Shown here one piece after another: positions 42,459 to 51,564 of a stretch of 64,000 bases of DNA. The DNA is taken from NCBI GenBank assembly GCA_900318775.1, contig ONLY01000013.1, positions 51,258-115,257 of the forward strand, written 5' to 3'. Origin of the DNA: an uncultured Prevotellaceae bacterium (GTDB lineage Bacteria; Bacteroidota; Bacteroidia; Bacteroidales; Bacteroidaceae). Below the pieces are notes generated by a model. It was given only the letters and a program-made list of their open reading frames with translations. It was not told the DNA's origin and made no database searches. A program made the position numbers and the translations under genes. Each line of letters opens with the position of its first letter. Positions within the stretch are counted from its first letter, which is position 1.

Positions 42459-42507
42459 ATGTACGATGCACGACTCTACCCCGCACGGGCACTCGTGCAT
42501 CGTACAT
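42459..42507. repeat. Perfect 15-bp inverted repeat after tpiA
   Basis: ATGTACGATGCACGA (42459-42473) pairs exactly with 42493-42507 around a 19-base loop. It starts 15 bases after the tpiA stop. There is no T-run, so it may stabilise the tpiA mRNA 3' end or terminate weakly. Confidence 0.75.
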
Positions 42508-42569
42508 ACTCATTTCATGCAATCGAAGACGGCAATAGACAACGCTAACTTTCAACTCAATCGTTCACA

Positions 42570-43058
42570 ATGAAAAAGCTTCTTTCACTCACCCTTATCT
42601 TCCTTTTGTGTGCTATCACCATGTCTGCGCAGAATTTCACCGACCACCTAAAGAGTAAAGTGGCGGGGCAAGGCACAGTGACGGTACACCAAGACTCCAT
42701 CATCGATGACATGGTGAATGGGAAAAAGCAATATTCCCCTGAGAAGAAAGAGTCTCCTAAAGACTTGCCAGGCATACAGAAAGGGAAGAAGACCCGCGCA
42801 CGCGGCTACCGTATCCAAGTCTATTGGGGAGGAAGCACAACGGCCGACGAGACCAATGCCCGCCGCGCTGGTGCCCGTGTCACTACCGTTTTCCCTGAGC
42901 TACAAGCCTACACTAATTTCGGTTCCCCCAATTGGCATTGCCGTGTAGGCGACTTTGCCACCCGAGAGGAGGCCGTCGAATACCTTGACAAGCTTCGTGA
43001 TGCGCGCCTTGCCCAAGGAGCCATCATTGTCAAGAGCGAGGTGTTCATCTACCAATAA
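42570..43058 (+). CDS. Exported SPOR-domain protein
   Basis: 162 residues. A signal peptide ('[20 protein letters not shown]') is followed by a short linker and a C-terminal SPOR domain ('[20 protein letters not shown]', '[20 protein letters not shown]'). SPOR domains bind glycan strands lacking stem peptides at division septa. A role in envelope or division is therefore likely. It lies 16 bases before folE and is probably co-transcribed with it. Confidence 0.88.
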   Translation: MKKLLSLTLIFLLCAITMSAQNFTDHLKSKVAGQGTVTVHQDSIIDDMVNGKKQYSPEKKESPKDLPGIQKGKKTRARGYRIQVYWGGSTTADETNARRAGARVTTVFPELQAYTNFGSPNWHCRVGDFATREEAVEYLDKLRDARLAQGAIIVKSEVFIYQ

Positions 43059-43074
43059 CTACTACAAGAACGAA

Positions 43075-43641
43075 ATGAACAAAGAAGAACAGATAGAGAT
43101 TCTCAAGACCTCCTGCTTACAAACTCTTGAGGCTATAGGCGAAGATTCACAACGCGAAGGTCTGGCGAAAACGCCAGAGCGTGTGGCACGAACCCTTCTT
43201 GACCTCACGAAGGGCTACACGATGGATCCCATTGCTACGTTGAAGTCCGCCATGTTCCAGGAAGACTACAACCAGATGGTAGTCGTAAAAGACATTGAGT
43301 TCTATTCCTTGTGCGAGCACCACATCCTGCCTTTCTTCGGAAAGGTACATGTGGCTTACATTCCCAATGGCCATATTGTTGGACTAAGCAAGATTCCGCG
43401 CATGGTTGACATATTTTCTCACCGCTTGCAAGTGCAGGAGCACCTCACCAAGCAGATTTGCGAGTGCCTTCAGCAGGCTCTCAACCCGCTTGGCGCCATT
43501 GTTGTGATAGAGGCACAGCACTTGTGTGTCCAGATGCGTGGTATTGAAAAGCAAGGTTCTACCACACAAACCATGTACTATACAGGCGTTTTCGAAAACA
43601 TCGAGAAGCGCAAAGAATTCTTAAGCCTAGTTAGGAATTAA
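43075..43641 (+). CDS. folE: GTP cyclohydrolase I (type IA)
   Basis: 188 residues from the ATG at 43075 ('[14 protein letters not shown]'); the frame's upstream part overlaps the SPOR gene and is not used. Zinc ligands are in '[20 protein letters not shown]' (Cys and His) and '[10 protein letters not shown]' (second Cys). '[20 protein letters not shown]' (the start of the conserved core) is diagnostic. It converts GTP to dihydroneopterin triphosphate, the first step to folate. Confidence 0.96.
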   Translation: MNKEEQIEILKTSCLQTLEAIGEDSQREGLAKTPERVARTLLDLTKGYTMDPIATLKSAMFQEDYNQMVVVKDIEFYSLCEHHILPFFGKVHVAYIPNGHIVGLSKIPRMVDIFSHRLQVQEHLTKQICECLQQALNPLGAIVVIEAQHLCVQMRGIEKQGSTTQTMYYTGVFENIEKRKEFLSLVRN

Positions 43642-43714
43642 GAGCTAAGGAATGAGGGATTTCCATGCGTCCAGCAAGGGTGTCCCGTTCCTATCCACCA
43701 ATTCCTTAATTGAT

Positions 43715-45790
43715 ATGATACCACAATCCACCATCGACCGTATTATCGACGCCGCCAACATTGTTGATGTCGTTTCCGATTACGTCACGCTTCGCCGTGC
43801 TGGTGCAAGCTACAAAGGATTGTGTCCATTCCACGACGACAAAACTCCCTCATTCTCTGTCTCTCCGGCCCGTGGTGTATGCAAATGCTTCAGCTGTGGC
43901 AAGGGCGGCAACTCTGTCCATTTCATCATGGAGATGGAACAGATGAGTTATGTCGAAGCACTGAAACATTTGGCCAAGAAATACGGCATCCCCGTCGAAG
44001 AGGAAGAGATGACCGATGAACAGCGGCAGAAGATGAACGAGCGTGAAAGCATGTTCGCTGTCAACGAATGGGCCGCCAAGTATTTCAGCCAAACCATGAT
44101 GAATGCCCAAGACGGACGCGCCATCGGACTTGCGTACTTCCGCAGCCGTGGTTTTCGCGATGATATCATTGCCAAGTTCCGTCTCGGTTTCTGCCTCGAC
44201 AGCCCCGATGCCATGTCGAAAGAGGCGAAGGCAAAGGGCTATAACGAGAAATACCTCATTGACACAGGCTTATGCGTTAAAAGGGACAACGGCACCATCT
44301 ATGACCGCTTCCGCGGACGCGCCATGTTCCCATGGATAGCTGTCAATGGGAAAGTCGTTGCTTTTGGTGGTCGTGTGCTTGATGCACGCACCAAGGGGGT
44401 CAACCAAAAGTATGTCAATTCACCCGACTCCATCATCTATCACAAAGCCAACGAACTTTACGGAATCTTTCAGGCCAAGAAGCAGATAGCCAAGGAAGAT
44501 ATGGTTTATATGGTGGAAGGCTACACCGATGTGCTGGCCATGCACCAGTGTGGCATCGAGAACGTAGTGGCCAACTCGGGCACTGCGCTGAATGAAGCAC
44601 AAATCCACCTGCTCCACCGCTTCACCAACAACATCACCCTCCTTTATGACGGTGACGAGGCTGGCATCCATGCAGCCACACGCTCCACTGATATGCTCCT
44701 TGCCGAGGGCATGAACGTGAAGATACTCCTCTTGCCCGATGGCGATGACCCTGATAGTTTCTCACGCAAGCATAATGCGCAGGAGTTCAAAGAATATGTG
44801 GCTGCTCACCAGACCGACTTCATTCTCTTCAAGACCAATCTCCTGCTGAAGGATGCACAGCGCGACCCCATCAAGCGCGCCCAGCTCACCGAGGACATCG
44901 TGAAGAGCATTGCTGTCATTCCCGACGAAATCATCCGCTCCACCTATGTGCACGAGTGCGCAGAAATCCTCAACATGGAGGAAGCCATTCTCATGCGAGG
45001 CGCCAACAAGAACCGTGCAGCCATCCTTGAGAACCTGAAGAAAGAGGCACAGCGCGAGCGTGAACGCCAGGCACGACTGCTGGAGCAATCCGCTGCCACA
45101 AGTGACACTCCTGCGACCACGGCTGCTATGCCCCCACTGCCGAGCGACATATCCGACGACATACCGCCGATGGAGGCAATGCCACCCGTGGAAGAAGCTC
45201 CAGCCATTGCCACGCCGCTTGCCACCAAGCAAGGTTTGGCAGAGCAACGCTTCTATGGGCTTGAGCGCTTGATTCTCACCCTTGTCACCAGATATGGAGA
45301 GCAGCTCATTGACGGGCAGGACGCTGAGGGCAATCCTACACAGACTCCATTGGCCACCTTCGTGCAGGGTGACCTCAACTACGATGGCATCCAGCTCCGC
45401 TCACCTCTCTATGCCAAGATGCTCTCGCTGGCCAGTCAGCACGCCAGCGATCCTGGCTTCGTGGCTAGCAAGTTCCTGATGAACAACCAAGATGAGGAAG
45501 TAAGCCGTGAAGCCGTTGACCTCATCAGCGACCGCTATCAGCTGAGCAGCGGTAACCAAATGACCCAAACAGAAGATGAGCTGAAGGTCACCTACCTCTC
45601 TCGACTGCTTCTTGACTACAAGAATGCCATTATTGAAGAGGAACTCCGGCAGTGCAGCTCCGACCTTACCCGTCCAGAAGTAAAGAACGACGCCAACCGC
45701 CTGATGGACACCATACGCCAAATTAAAGAACTGAGCGAAACCCAACGGCAACTCGCCAAGCTACTAGGCGACCGAGTCGTTGTCAAATAA
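43715..45790 (+). CDS. dnaG: DNA primase
   Basis: 691 residues from the ATG at 43715 ('MIPQSTIDRIIDAANIVDVV'); the extension to 43652 is not homologous-looking. The zinc ribbon is 'CPFHDDKTPSF...CFSCGKGGN'. The catalytic core includes 'YFRSRGFRDDIIAKFRLGF' and the Toprim motifs 'VEGYTDVLAMHQ' and 'LLYDGDEAGIHAATRS'. A Pro/Ala-rich linker (about 45090-45230) leads to the C-terminal helicase-binding domain. It makes RNA primers for DNA replication. The stop lies 7 bases before the esterase gene start. Confidence 0.97.
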   Translation: MIPQSTIDRIIDAANIVDVVSDYVTLRRAGASYKGLCPFHDDKTPSFSVSPARGVCKCFSCGKGGNSVHFIMEMEQMSYVEALKHLAKKYGIPVEEEEMTDEQRQKMNERESMFAVNEWAAKYFSQTMMNAQDGRAIGLAYFRSRGFRDDIIAKFRLGFCLDSPDAMSKEAKAKGYNEKYLIDTGLCVKRDNGTIYDRFRGRAMFPWIAVNGKVVAFGGRVLDARTKGVNQKYVNSPDSIIYHKANELYGIFQAKKQIAKEDMVYMVEGYTDVLAMHQCGIENVVANSGTALNEAQIHLLHRFTNNITLLYDGDEAGIHAATRSTDMLLAEGMNVKILLLPDGDDPDSFSRKHNAQEFKEYVAAHQTDFILFKTNLLLKDAQRDPIKRAQLTEDIVKSIAVIPDEIIRSTYVHECAEILNMEEAILMRGANKNRAAILENLKKEAQRERERQARLLEQSAATSDTPATTAAMPPLPSDISDDIPPMEAMPPVEEAPAIATPLATKQGLAEQRFYGLERLILTLVTRYGEQLIDGQDAEGNPTQTPLATFVQGDLNYDGIQLRSPLYAKMLSLASQHASDPGFVASKFLMNNQDEEVSREAVDLISDRYQLSSGNQMTQTEDELKVTYLSRLLLDYKNAIIEEELRQCSSDLTRPEVKNDANRLMDTIRQIKELSETQRQLAKLLGDRVVVK

Positions 45791-45797
45791 ACACATC

Positions 45798-46982
45798 ATG
45801 AAACAATCTACAATCTTTTACCTAACTCTGCTACTCGTGCCTGCATTGATACCTACAAAAGGTTGGGCACAGAATCCACCACTTGTTTATCCCGTAGAGC
45901 ACACTGGCAAGCACTTTGCCAAGCCTGTGATGCCCGAACCTGACCAACTGCCCGTCATCCGCGAATTGCCTGATGCATTAGAAGGCGTGGCCAGTTTTTC
46001 CGATTGGGCAAAACGCCGCAGCGACATCAGCCACATGATTCAGCACTATGGTATCGGCACCAAGCCATCCGTTGAGGCCCAGCAAGTCAAAGCTCACATG
46101 GAAGAAGACACTCTGGTAGTTGATGTAACCGTAAACGGACAGACGCTCACCCTGCGTTCCGAGATACGCTACCCAAAGGTGGGCCAGCCACCCTATGCCC
46201 TCATGATTGGCACGAGCATGATTTCGCTGCCTCGGCAACTTTTTGAGGAGCGTCCTATTGCCACCATGACCTTCCACGAGAAGCAAGTCAACGACTACGG
46301 CCAGTTTGGCAAGCACCACGAACGCGGCGAGCACCCCTTCAACCGCCTCTACCCCCAATTAACAGCCAATGGCGCATACAGCGAATGGGCCTGGGGCCTC
46401 AGCCGCCTCATCGACGGCCTTCAGCAGCTCGGTCCCGAAGTGACCAAGATTGACACCCAGCACATTGGCGTGACGGGATGCTCCTATGCCGGCAAGATGG
46501 CACTCTACTGCGGCGCCTTCGACGAGCGTGTTGCTCTCACCATTGCCCAGGAGCCGGGCGGCGGCGGCGCTGCGGCATGGCGCAAGTCGCACGAATCGAC
46601 CGAGAAAGTGGAGGACATTGACAAAACGGACTACCACTGGTTCATGGAGAGCCAACGCGACAATTTCCGCGGCGACTCCGTCTATCGCCTCCCCTATGAC
46701 CAGCACGAACTCTGCGCGATGGTCTGCCCTCGTGCGCTGCTCCTGCTTGGCAACCCCGACTATGTATGGCTTTCCGACCGCGCCATGCTCCCTTCGGCCG
46801 AAGCAACCAAGAAGGTATGGGAGCGTTTCGGCATCGGCGACCGCATGGGCTGGAGCATCGTAGGCGGACACGGACACTGCCAACTGCCCGAGCGTCAATG
46901 GCCTGAGGTACAAGCATTCATAGACCGTTTCCTCTTGGACCGTCCTGCAGACACCTCCAACATCCAAATAGCAGAATTCTAA
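45798..46982 (+). CDS. CE15-like glucuronoyl esterase
   Basis: 394 residues with a signal peptide ('KQSTIFYLTLLLVPALIPTK', cleaved near 'GWAQ'). The catalytic nucleophile is S229 in 'GVTGCSYAGK', close to the CE15 'GCSRxGK' pattern. An acidic residue (E252) lies in 'IAQEPGGGG', and the histidine is in 'GGHGHCQ' (H358 or H360). CE15 enzymes hydrolyse ester bonds between lignin alcohols and 4-O-methyl-glucuronic acid on xylan. The Arg of the usual motif is replaced by Tyr, so substrate preference may differ. The gene immediately follows dnaG; a terminator follows. Confidence 0.85.
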   Translation: MKQSTIFYLTLLLVPALIPTKGWAQNPPLVYPVEHTGKHFAKPVMPEPDQLPVIRELPDALEGVASFSDWAKRRSDISHMIQHYGIGTKPSVEAQQVKAHMEEDTLVVDVTVNGQTLTLRSEIRYPKVGQPPYALMIGTSMISLPRQLFEERPIATMTFHEKQVNDYGQFGKHHERGEHPFNRLYPQLTANGAYSEWAWGLSRLIDGLQQLGPEVTKIDTQHIGVTGCSYAGKMALYCGAFDERVALTIAQEPGGGGAAAWRKSHESTEKVEDIDKTDYHWFMESQRDNFRGDSVYRLPYDQHELCAMVCPRALLLLGNPDYVWLSDRAMLPSAEATKKVWERFGIGDRMGWSIVGGHGHCQLPERQWPEVQAFIDRFLLDRPADTSNIQIAEF

Positions 46983-47019
46983 GTTTTGACTTTCTCATAC
47001 ACCCATATCTCCGATTGCG

Positions 47020-47054
47020 CGTCCTTCACATCAAATGTGGAGGACGTTCTTTTT
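47020..47054 (+). terminator. Rho-independent terminator after CE15 gene
   Basis: A 12-pair stem with one G-U (CGTCCTTCACAT with ATGTGGAGGACG), a CAA loop, then TTCTTTTT. Confidence 0.9.
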
Positions 47055-47114
47055 GTCCACACCACTCTACTCCACAGGCAGAGTTGGAATTCTTCCGTTC
47101 AGGAAGTCGTTCAC

Positions 47115-47190
47115 AAGTTAGGAACAATTATTCATAAGTTTGGAATAATTATTCGCAAGTTATGAATAATTGTTCATAACCTATGAATAA
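47115..47190. repeat. 21-bp tandem repeat, about 3.6 copies, with palindromic core
   Basis: Units at 47115-47135, 47136-47156, 47157-47177 and a partial one to 47190 follow AAGTTnnGAAnAATTnTTCn. Each is nearly palindromic (GAATAATTATTC at 47143-47154 is exact), and units 1 and 3 form a perfect 16-bp inverted repeat (47122-47137 and 47160-47175). Confidence 0.8.
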
Positions 47191-47296
47191 CCAAGATGCA
47201 TCGCCGAGAATTAGCCTATACCTCACTGAATCCGCTGCATTCATGCCCTTCCAAGAGAAAAAAGAAGGTTTGTTTTGTTCTTCATCCAAATTATGC

Positions 47297-47304
47297 TACC
47301 TTTG
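47297..47304 (+). promoter_or_regulatory. Promoter for recG, very close to start codon
   Basis: TTTG (47274-47277), 19-base spacer, TACCTTTG. The recG ATG at 47312 is only 7 bases after the element, so the transcript would have almost no leader. Confidence 0.75.
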
Positions 47305-47311
47305 CAATGCG

Positions 47312-49492
47312 ATGAACATCCTCAGCCAAGACATCAAATACCTGCAAGGTGTGGGACCCAACCGCGCCTTGCTCCTCGCCAACGAACTGGGCATCACCAC
47401 CGTTGGCGACCTCTTGGCATATTATCCTTATAAATATGTGGACCGCAGCCGCATCTACCGAATCTGCGAGATAGACGGCAACATGCCCTACGTGCAGCTC
47501 TGCGGACAGATATTCTCCTTCGACTCGATGGGCGAAGGACGCAACAAGCGACTCATCGCGCACTTTTCCGACGGATCGGGCGCCATTGACCTGGTGTGGT
47601 TCCAAGGCATCAAGTATGCCGCCAAAAGCTATGACTGCTGCAAGCCTTACATCGTCTTCGGCAAGCCTACCGTATTCAACGGGCACATCCAAATAGCTCA
47701 TCCGGAAATAGAACCAGCTCCAGAATACCTGAAAGCCCAAGCACGCACAACGGGAGACCTGTTTGAAGGAAACAGTCCGAACGCCAACCTGCACGAAAAG
47801 GAGATTGATGCACAACCCACCGTGTTCAAAGGCTTATGCCCATCCTACAACACCTCCGAGAAGATGAAACGCAGCGGACTGAACTCCGCTGCTATGGCGA
47901 AACTCACCGCCAATATGTTCAAGCTGCTCAAGGAGCCACTGGCCGAGACGCTTCCCCCATACATCGCGCAGCAGCACCACCTCATGTCTTATGACGACGC
48001 GGTGCGCAACATACACTACCCTTCATCACCCGAAGCCCTTCGGCATGCACAGCTGCGACTCAAGTTTGAAGAACTCTTCTACGTGCAGCTCAACATTCTG
48101 CGCTATGTGAAAGACCGCCAACTGAGGTATCGCGGCATCATGTTCAGCACCATCGGAGAACATTTCAACGGATTCTTCTTCAACCACTTGCCTTTCGAGT
48201 TAACCAATGCCCAGAAGCGAGTCATCAAAGAAATACGGGCTGACATGAAATCGGGACGACAGATGAACCGGCTTCTGCAAGGCGACGTGGGAAGCGGCAA
48301 AACGCTGGTGGCACTCATGGTGGCACTCATCGCCATCGACAATGGCTACCAGGTCTGCATCATGGCGCCCACAGAGATACTGGCAGAGCAGCATCTTGAC
48401 ACCCTGCGCGAGTTCTTGGGCGACCTTCCCATCAGGGTTGAACTGCTCACCGGCACAGTGAAAGGAAAGAAGCGAACCGCTGTGCTCGAAGGGCTGGTAA
48501 GGGGCGAAATCCACATCCTCGTGGGCACCCATGCAGTCATCGAGGACAATGTGCTCTTCCATAAGCTGGGGCTCGTAGTAATTGACGAGCAGCACCGCTT
48601 CGGCGTGGCACAGCGTGCCAAGCTATGGATGAAAAACAGCGTGCCGCCTCATGTCCTCGTCATGACCGCCACCCCTATTCCCCGCACCCTCGCCATGACT
48701 CTCTACGGCGATCTCGATGTCTCAGTCATTGACGAGCTGCCACCTGGCCGAAAGCCCATTCGCACCGTCCATATGTTCGATGCCCACCGCCCTCGCATCT
48801 ACCAGCTCATGAACCGCGAGCTACAGCTAGGACGGCAAATCTACATCGTCTATCCACTCATCAAGGAAACAGAAAAGATGGACCTGAAAGACCTTGAGGC
48901 AGGGTTTGAGGAAATCAGCAAAGCCTTCCCCGGCTACAAGGTGAGCAAGGTGCATGGCAAGATGAAGCCTGCCGATAAAGATGCAGAAATGCAACGTTTC
49001 GCCAACCACGAAACTCACATCCTCGTCTCTACCACCGTTATCGAAGTAGGCGTCAACGTGCCCAATGCATCGGTCATGATTATCGAGAATGCCGAACGCT
49101 TCGGACTCAGTCAGCTTCACCAGCTGCGAGGACGTGTGGGCCGAGGAGCCGACCAAAGCTACTGCGTGCTCGTCACCAAGTTCGAAATAGGCGAGACCAC
49201 ACGCAAGCGCATCCAAGTGATGGTGGACACAACCGATGGCTTCGAAATAGCCGAGCAAGACCTCAAACTGCGAGGCCCAGGCGACCTTGAAGGCACGCAG
49301 CAGTCGGGCATGGCATTCGATCTCAAGATAGCCAACCTCGCCCGGGACGGCCAAATCCTCACCATTGCCCGAGACACAGCCCAAGCAGTCATCGCCTCCG
49401 ACCCCGAAGAACGCAACCCACAAAACGATATCCTCTGGCGAAGGCTGCGTGAACTGCGGAAAAGCAACATCAACTGGGGCGCTATCAGCTGA
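47312..49492 (+). CDS. recG: ATP-dependent DNA helicase RecG
   Basis: 726 residues from the ATG at 47312 ('MNILSQDIKYLQGVGPNRAL'), matching family starts; the frame's extension to 47183 crosses the promoter and is rejected. An N-terminal wedge/OB domain is followed by two helicase lobes with Walker A 'GDVGSGKTLVALM', 'VIDEQHRFGVAQR' (DEQH box), 'TATPIPRTLAMTLYGDLDVS' and 'QLRGRVGRGADQSYC'. The C-terminal 'GDLEGTQQSG' is typical. It remodels stalled forks and branched DNA. Confidence 0.97.
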   Translation: MNILSQDIKYLQGVGPNRALLLANELGITTVGDLLAYYPYKYVDRSRIYRICEIDGNMPYVQLCGQIFSFDSMGEGRNKRLIAHFSDGSGAIDLVWFQGIKYAAKSYDCCKPYIVFGKPTVFNGHIQIAHPEIEPAPEYLKAQARTTGDLFEGNSPNANLHEKEIDAQPTVFKGLCPSYNTSEKMKRSGLNSAAMAKLTANMFKLLKEPLAETLPPYIAQQHHLMSYDDAVRNIHYPSSPEALRHAQLRLKFEELFYVQLNILRYVKDRQLRYRGIMFSTIGEHFNGFFFNHLPFELTNAQKRVIKEIRADMKSGRQMNRLLQGDVGSGKTLVALMVALIAIDNGYQVCIMAPTEILAEQHLDTLREFLGDLPIRVELLTGTVKGKKRTAVLEGLVRGEIHILVGTHAVIEDNVLFHKLGLVVIDEQHRFGVAQRAKLWMKNSVPPHVLVMTATPIPRTLAMTLYGDLDVSVIDELPPGRKPIRTVHMFDAHRPRIYQLMNRELQLGRQIYIVYPLIKETEKMDLKDLEAGFEEISKAFPGYKVSKVHGKMKPADKDAEMQRFANHETHILVSTTVIEVGVNVPNASVMIIENAERFGLSQLHQLRGRVGRGADQSYCVLVTKFEIGETTRKRIQVMVDTTDGFEIAEQDLKLRGPGDLEGTQQSGMAFDLKIANLARDGQILTIARDTAQAVIASDPEERNPQNDILWRRLRELRKSNINWGAIS

Positions 49493-49577
49493 CATCTGAG
49501 AACAGACACCAGAAAATGAATGTCATCCTAATCATTGCCGCCTAGAAAACCCACAAGCATCCAAAACCATACAACCG

Positions 49578-51365
49578 ATGAAGAACAGAACAATACGATT
49601 CATAACCATCTGCCTCACCTTATTGTGCACTACCACAATCTTCGGCCAGGAGAGTGAAGAAACGGGCACGCTTACAGCATTAGACTCCCTAAAGGCTCTG
49701 AATGACTCCATCGTCAATGAGCTGCGCAGTCAGGTGCAGGAGCTGAAACTGCGAGGCATCATGATGCAAGAGCAGCTGGAACGAACCGGCAAGAACGCCA
49801 AGGAAGACTCGCTGCGACAGGCAGCCCGCAAAGCGCGCGTAGATTCACTGCGCAACGTCACCACAGGCGCCCCCCTCATTATCGATGGAGACACCCTTCT
49901 GGTCATCTACGCCCGCAAAGGAGGCATGCTGCCCCAAGCCCGTGTAGCTGCAGCAAAAAGCAAGATTAATGACGTGGGCAAACGTCTGACAATGTTTGTG
50001 GATTCCATCTATGTGTTTGACAGCGAAGTCTCCTCCGACGTGATGGTGGGTGAAGACGTCATCCTAAGCGTCACCGACCTGGATGCCCTATGGATGGGCA
50101 CCGAACGTCTCGCCCTGGCCGAACAATACCGCAATATCATCAGCAAGAAAGTGCATGAGCTGCACGACACCTACGGATTGCAACAGAAACTACAAAGCAT
50201 AGGATGGGTGGCACTCATCATCGCTGTAATGGTGCTTCTCATCTGGGGCATCATCTGGCTCTTCCGTCTCTGGAAATTCAGCATCACACGCAAATTGCTA
50301 CGCACCATCAAGTCTGTCAGCATCAAGAACTATCCGCTACTTGACACGCACCGCCTCGGCATCGCCATCGTATTCGTATTAAACCTGGTCCGGCTACTAT
50401 TCATCTTTCTCGTGCTGCTCATCGCAGTGCCGCTCATGTTCTCCATTTTCCCCGAGACCAAAACTTTCACCTACACCGTCTTCAGCTTCGTTTGGAACCC
50501 ACTCACAGACATCTTCAAGTCCATTGTAGCCTATCTGCCCAAACTCTTCAAGATAGCAGTCATCATCTTCTGCTTCCACTATCTGCTGAAGCTCATACGC
50601 TATTTCGCCAACGAAATTGCCGCAGGAAGACTCAAAATCAACGGATTCTACACCGACTGGGCCATGCCCACCTACACCATACTGCGCATCTTACTCCACT
50701 CCTTCATGCTCGTCATGATATGGCCGCTATTGCCAAGCTCAGACTCAGAGATTTTCCAAGGCGTTTCTGTCTTCATCGGCGTAGTCGTGTCATTAGGCTC
50801 CACCTCCGTGGTGGGCAACGTGATGGCAGGACTTGTAATGACCTACATGCGTCCTTTCCATATCGGCGACTTCATCCGCTTTGGAGACACCGACGGCGAA
50901 GTCATCGAGAAAAGCATGCTTGTCACCCGAATACGCACACGCAAGAACGAAATCATCACTATCCCCAACTCTAACCTGCTAGGAGCACAGACGTCCAACT
51001 TCACCTCGTCCGCCCACCGCTATGGCGTCATCGTCCATACAAAAATCACCATCGGATATGACGAGCCCTGGAAGAAGATTGAACAGCTCCTGCTCAACGC
51101 TGCCGATGCCACCGATGGCATCAAGCGCACCCCAAAACCGTTCGTGCGCATCACATCACTTGACGACTTCTATGTGGAATATGAAATCAATGGATACACA
51201 GAACGTACAAAGTCCATCCCTGTCATCTATTCCACGCTTCACCAAAACATCCTTGACTGTTTCCACACAGCAGGCGTGGAAATCATGTCGCCTCACATCG
51301 AAGCCTTACGCCACGACTTACCCATACAGATTCCCCAAGAAGACCTACAACAAAAAGAGCCATAA
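49578..51365 (+). CDS. MscS-family mechanosensitive channel with extended N-terminus
   Basis: 595 residues. A signal peptide ('RTIRFITICLTLLCTTTIFG') is followed by about 180 residues of extracytoplasmic, partly coiled sequence. Several transmembrane helices follow (about residues 210-420), then the MscS pore and beta domain: 'SLGSTSVVGNVMAGLVMTYM', 'RPFHIGDFIRFGDTDGEV', 'TRIRTRKNEIITIPNSNLLG'. The C-terminal alpha/beta domain is complete. Such channels release solutes on hypo-osmotic shock. It starts 85 bases after recG. Confidence 0.9.
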   Translation: MKNRTIRFITICLTLLCTTTIFGQESEETGTLTALDSLKALNDSIVNELRSQVQELKLRGIMMQEQLERTGKNAKEDSLRQAARKARVDSLRNVTTGAPLIIDGDTLLVIYARKGGMLPQARVAAAKSKINDVGKRLTMFVDSIYVFDSEVSSDVMVGEDVILSVTDLDALWMGTERLALAEQYRNIISKKVHELHDTYGLQQKLQSIGWVALIIAVMVLLIWGIIWLFRLWKFSITRKLLRTIKSVSIKNYPLLDTHRLGIAIVFVLNLVRLLFIFLVLLIAVPLMFSIFPETKTFTYTVFSFVWNPLTDIFKSIVAYLPKLFKIAVIIFCFHYLLKLIRYFANEIAAGRLKINGFYTDWAMPTYTILRILLHSFMLVMIWPLLPSSDSEIFQGVSVFIGVVVSLGSTSVVGNVMAGLVMTYMRPFHIGDFIRFGDTDGEVIEKSMLVTRIRTRKNEIITIPNSNLLGAQTSNFTSSAHRYGVIVHTKITIGYDEPWKKIEQLLLNAADATDGIKRTPKPFVRITSLDDFYVEYEINGYTERTKSIPVIYSTLHQNILDCFHTAGVEIMSPHIEALRHDLPIQIPQEDLQQKEP

Positions 51366-51497
51366 GCCCCCCTTTTGACGAAAATAACCAAATCGGAATC
51401 TATCTCAACAGAAAACCTGTTGAACGGAGTGAATTGAGCAAAGTTGCCTGTCTGGTGGAGCAGCCCAGCCCCAAAGATGCCTGTTATAATAAAATAG

Positions 51498-51539
51498 AGT
51501 GAGCCCCAAAAGTGTTTTACGCAACTCTCGGGGCTCACT
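51498..51539. terminator. Bidirectional terminator between mscS-like gene and GH43-like gene
   Basis: A perfect 10-bp stem, AGTGAGCCCC (51498-51507) with GGGGCTCACT (51530-51539), around a 22-base loop. A T-rich run follows on the minus strand (TCTATTTTATT) and a weaker one on the plus strand. Confidence 0.75.
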
Positions 51540-51564
51540 TCATTTGCCGTTTGAAGGCTTTATC

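Noticed and set aside
47115..47190. CRISPR array
   Set aside because: Repeats are 21 bases with no spacers between them and no cas genes nearby. The 24-bp repeats at 58508 are likewise contiguous.
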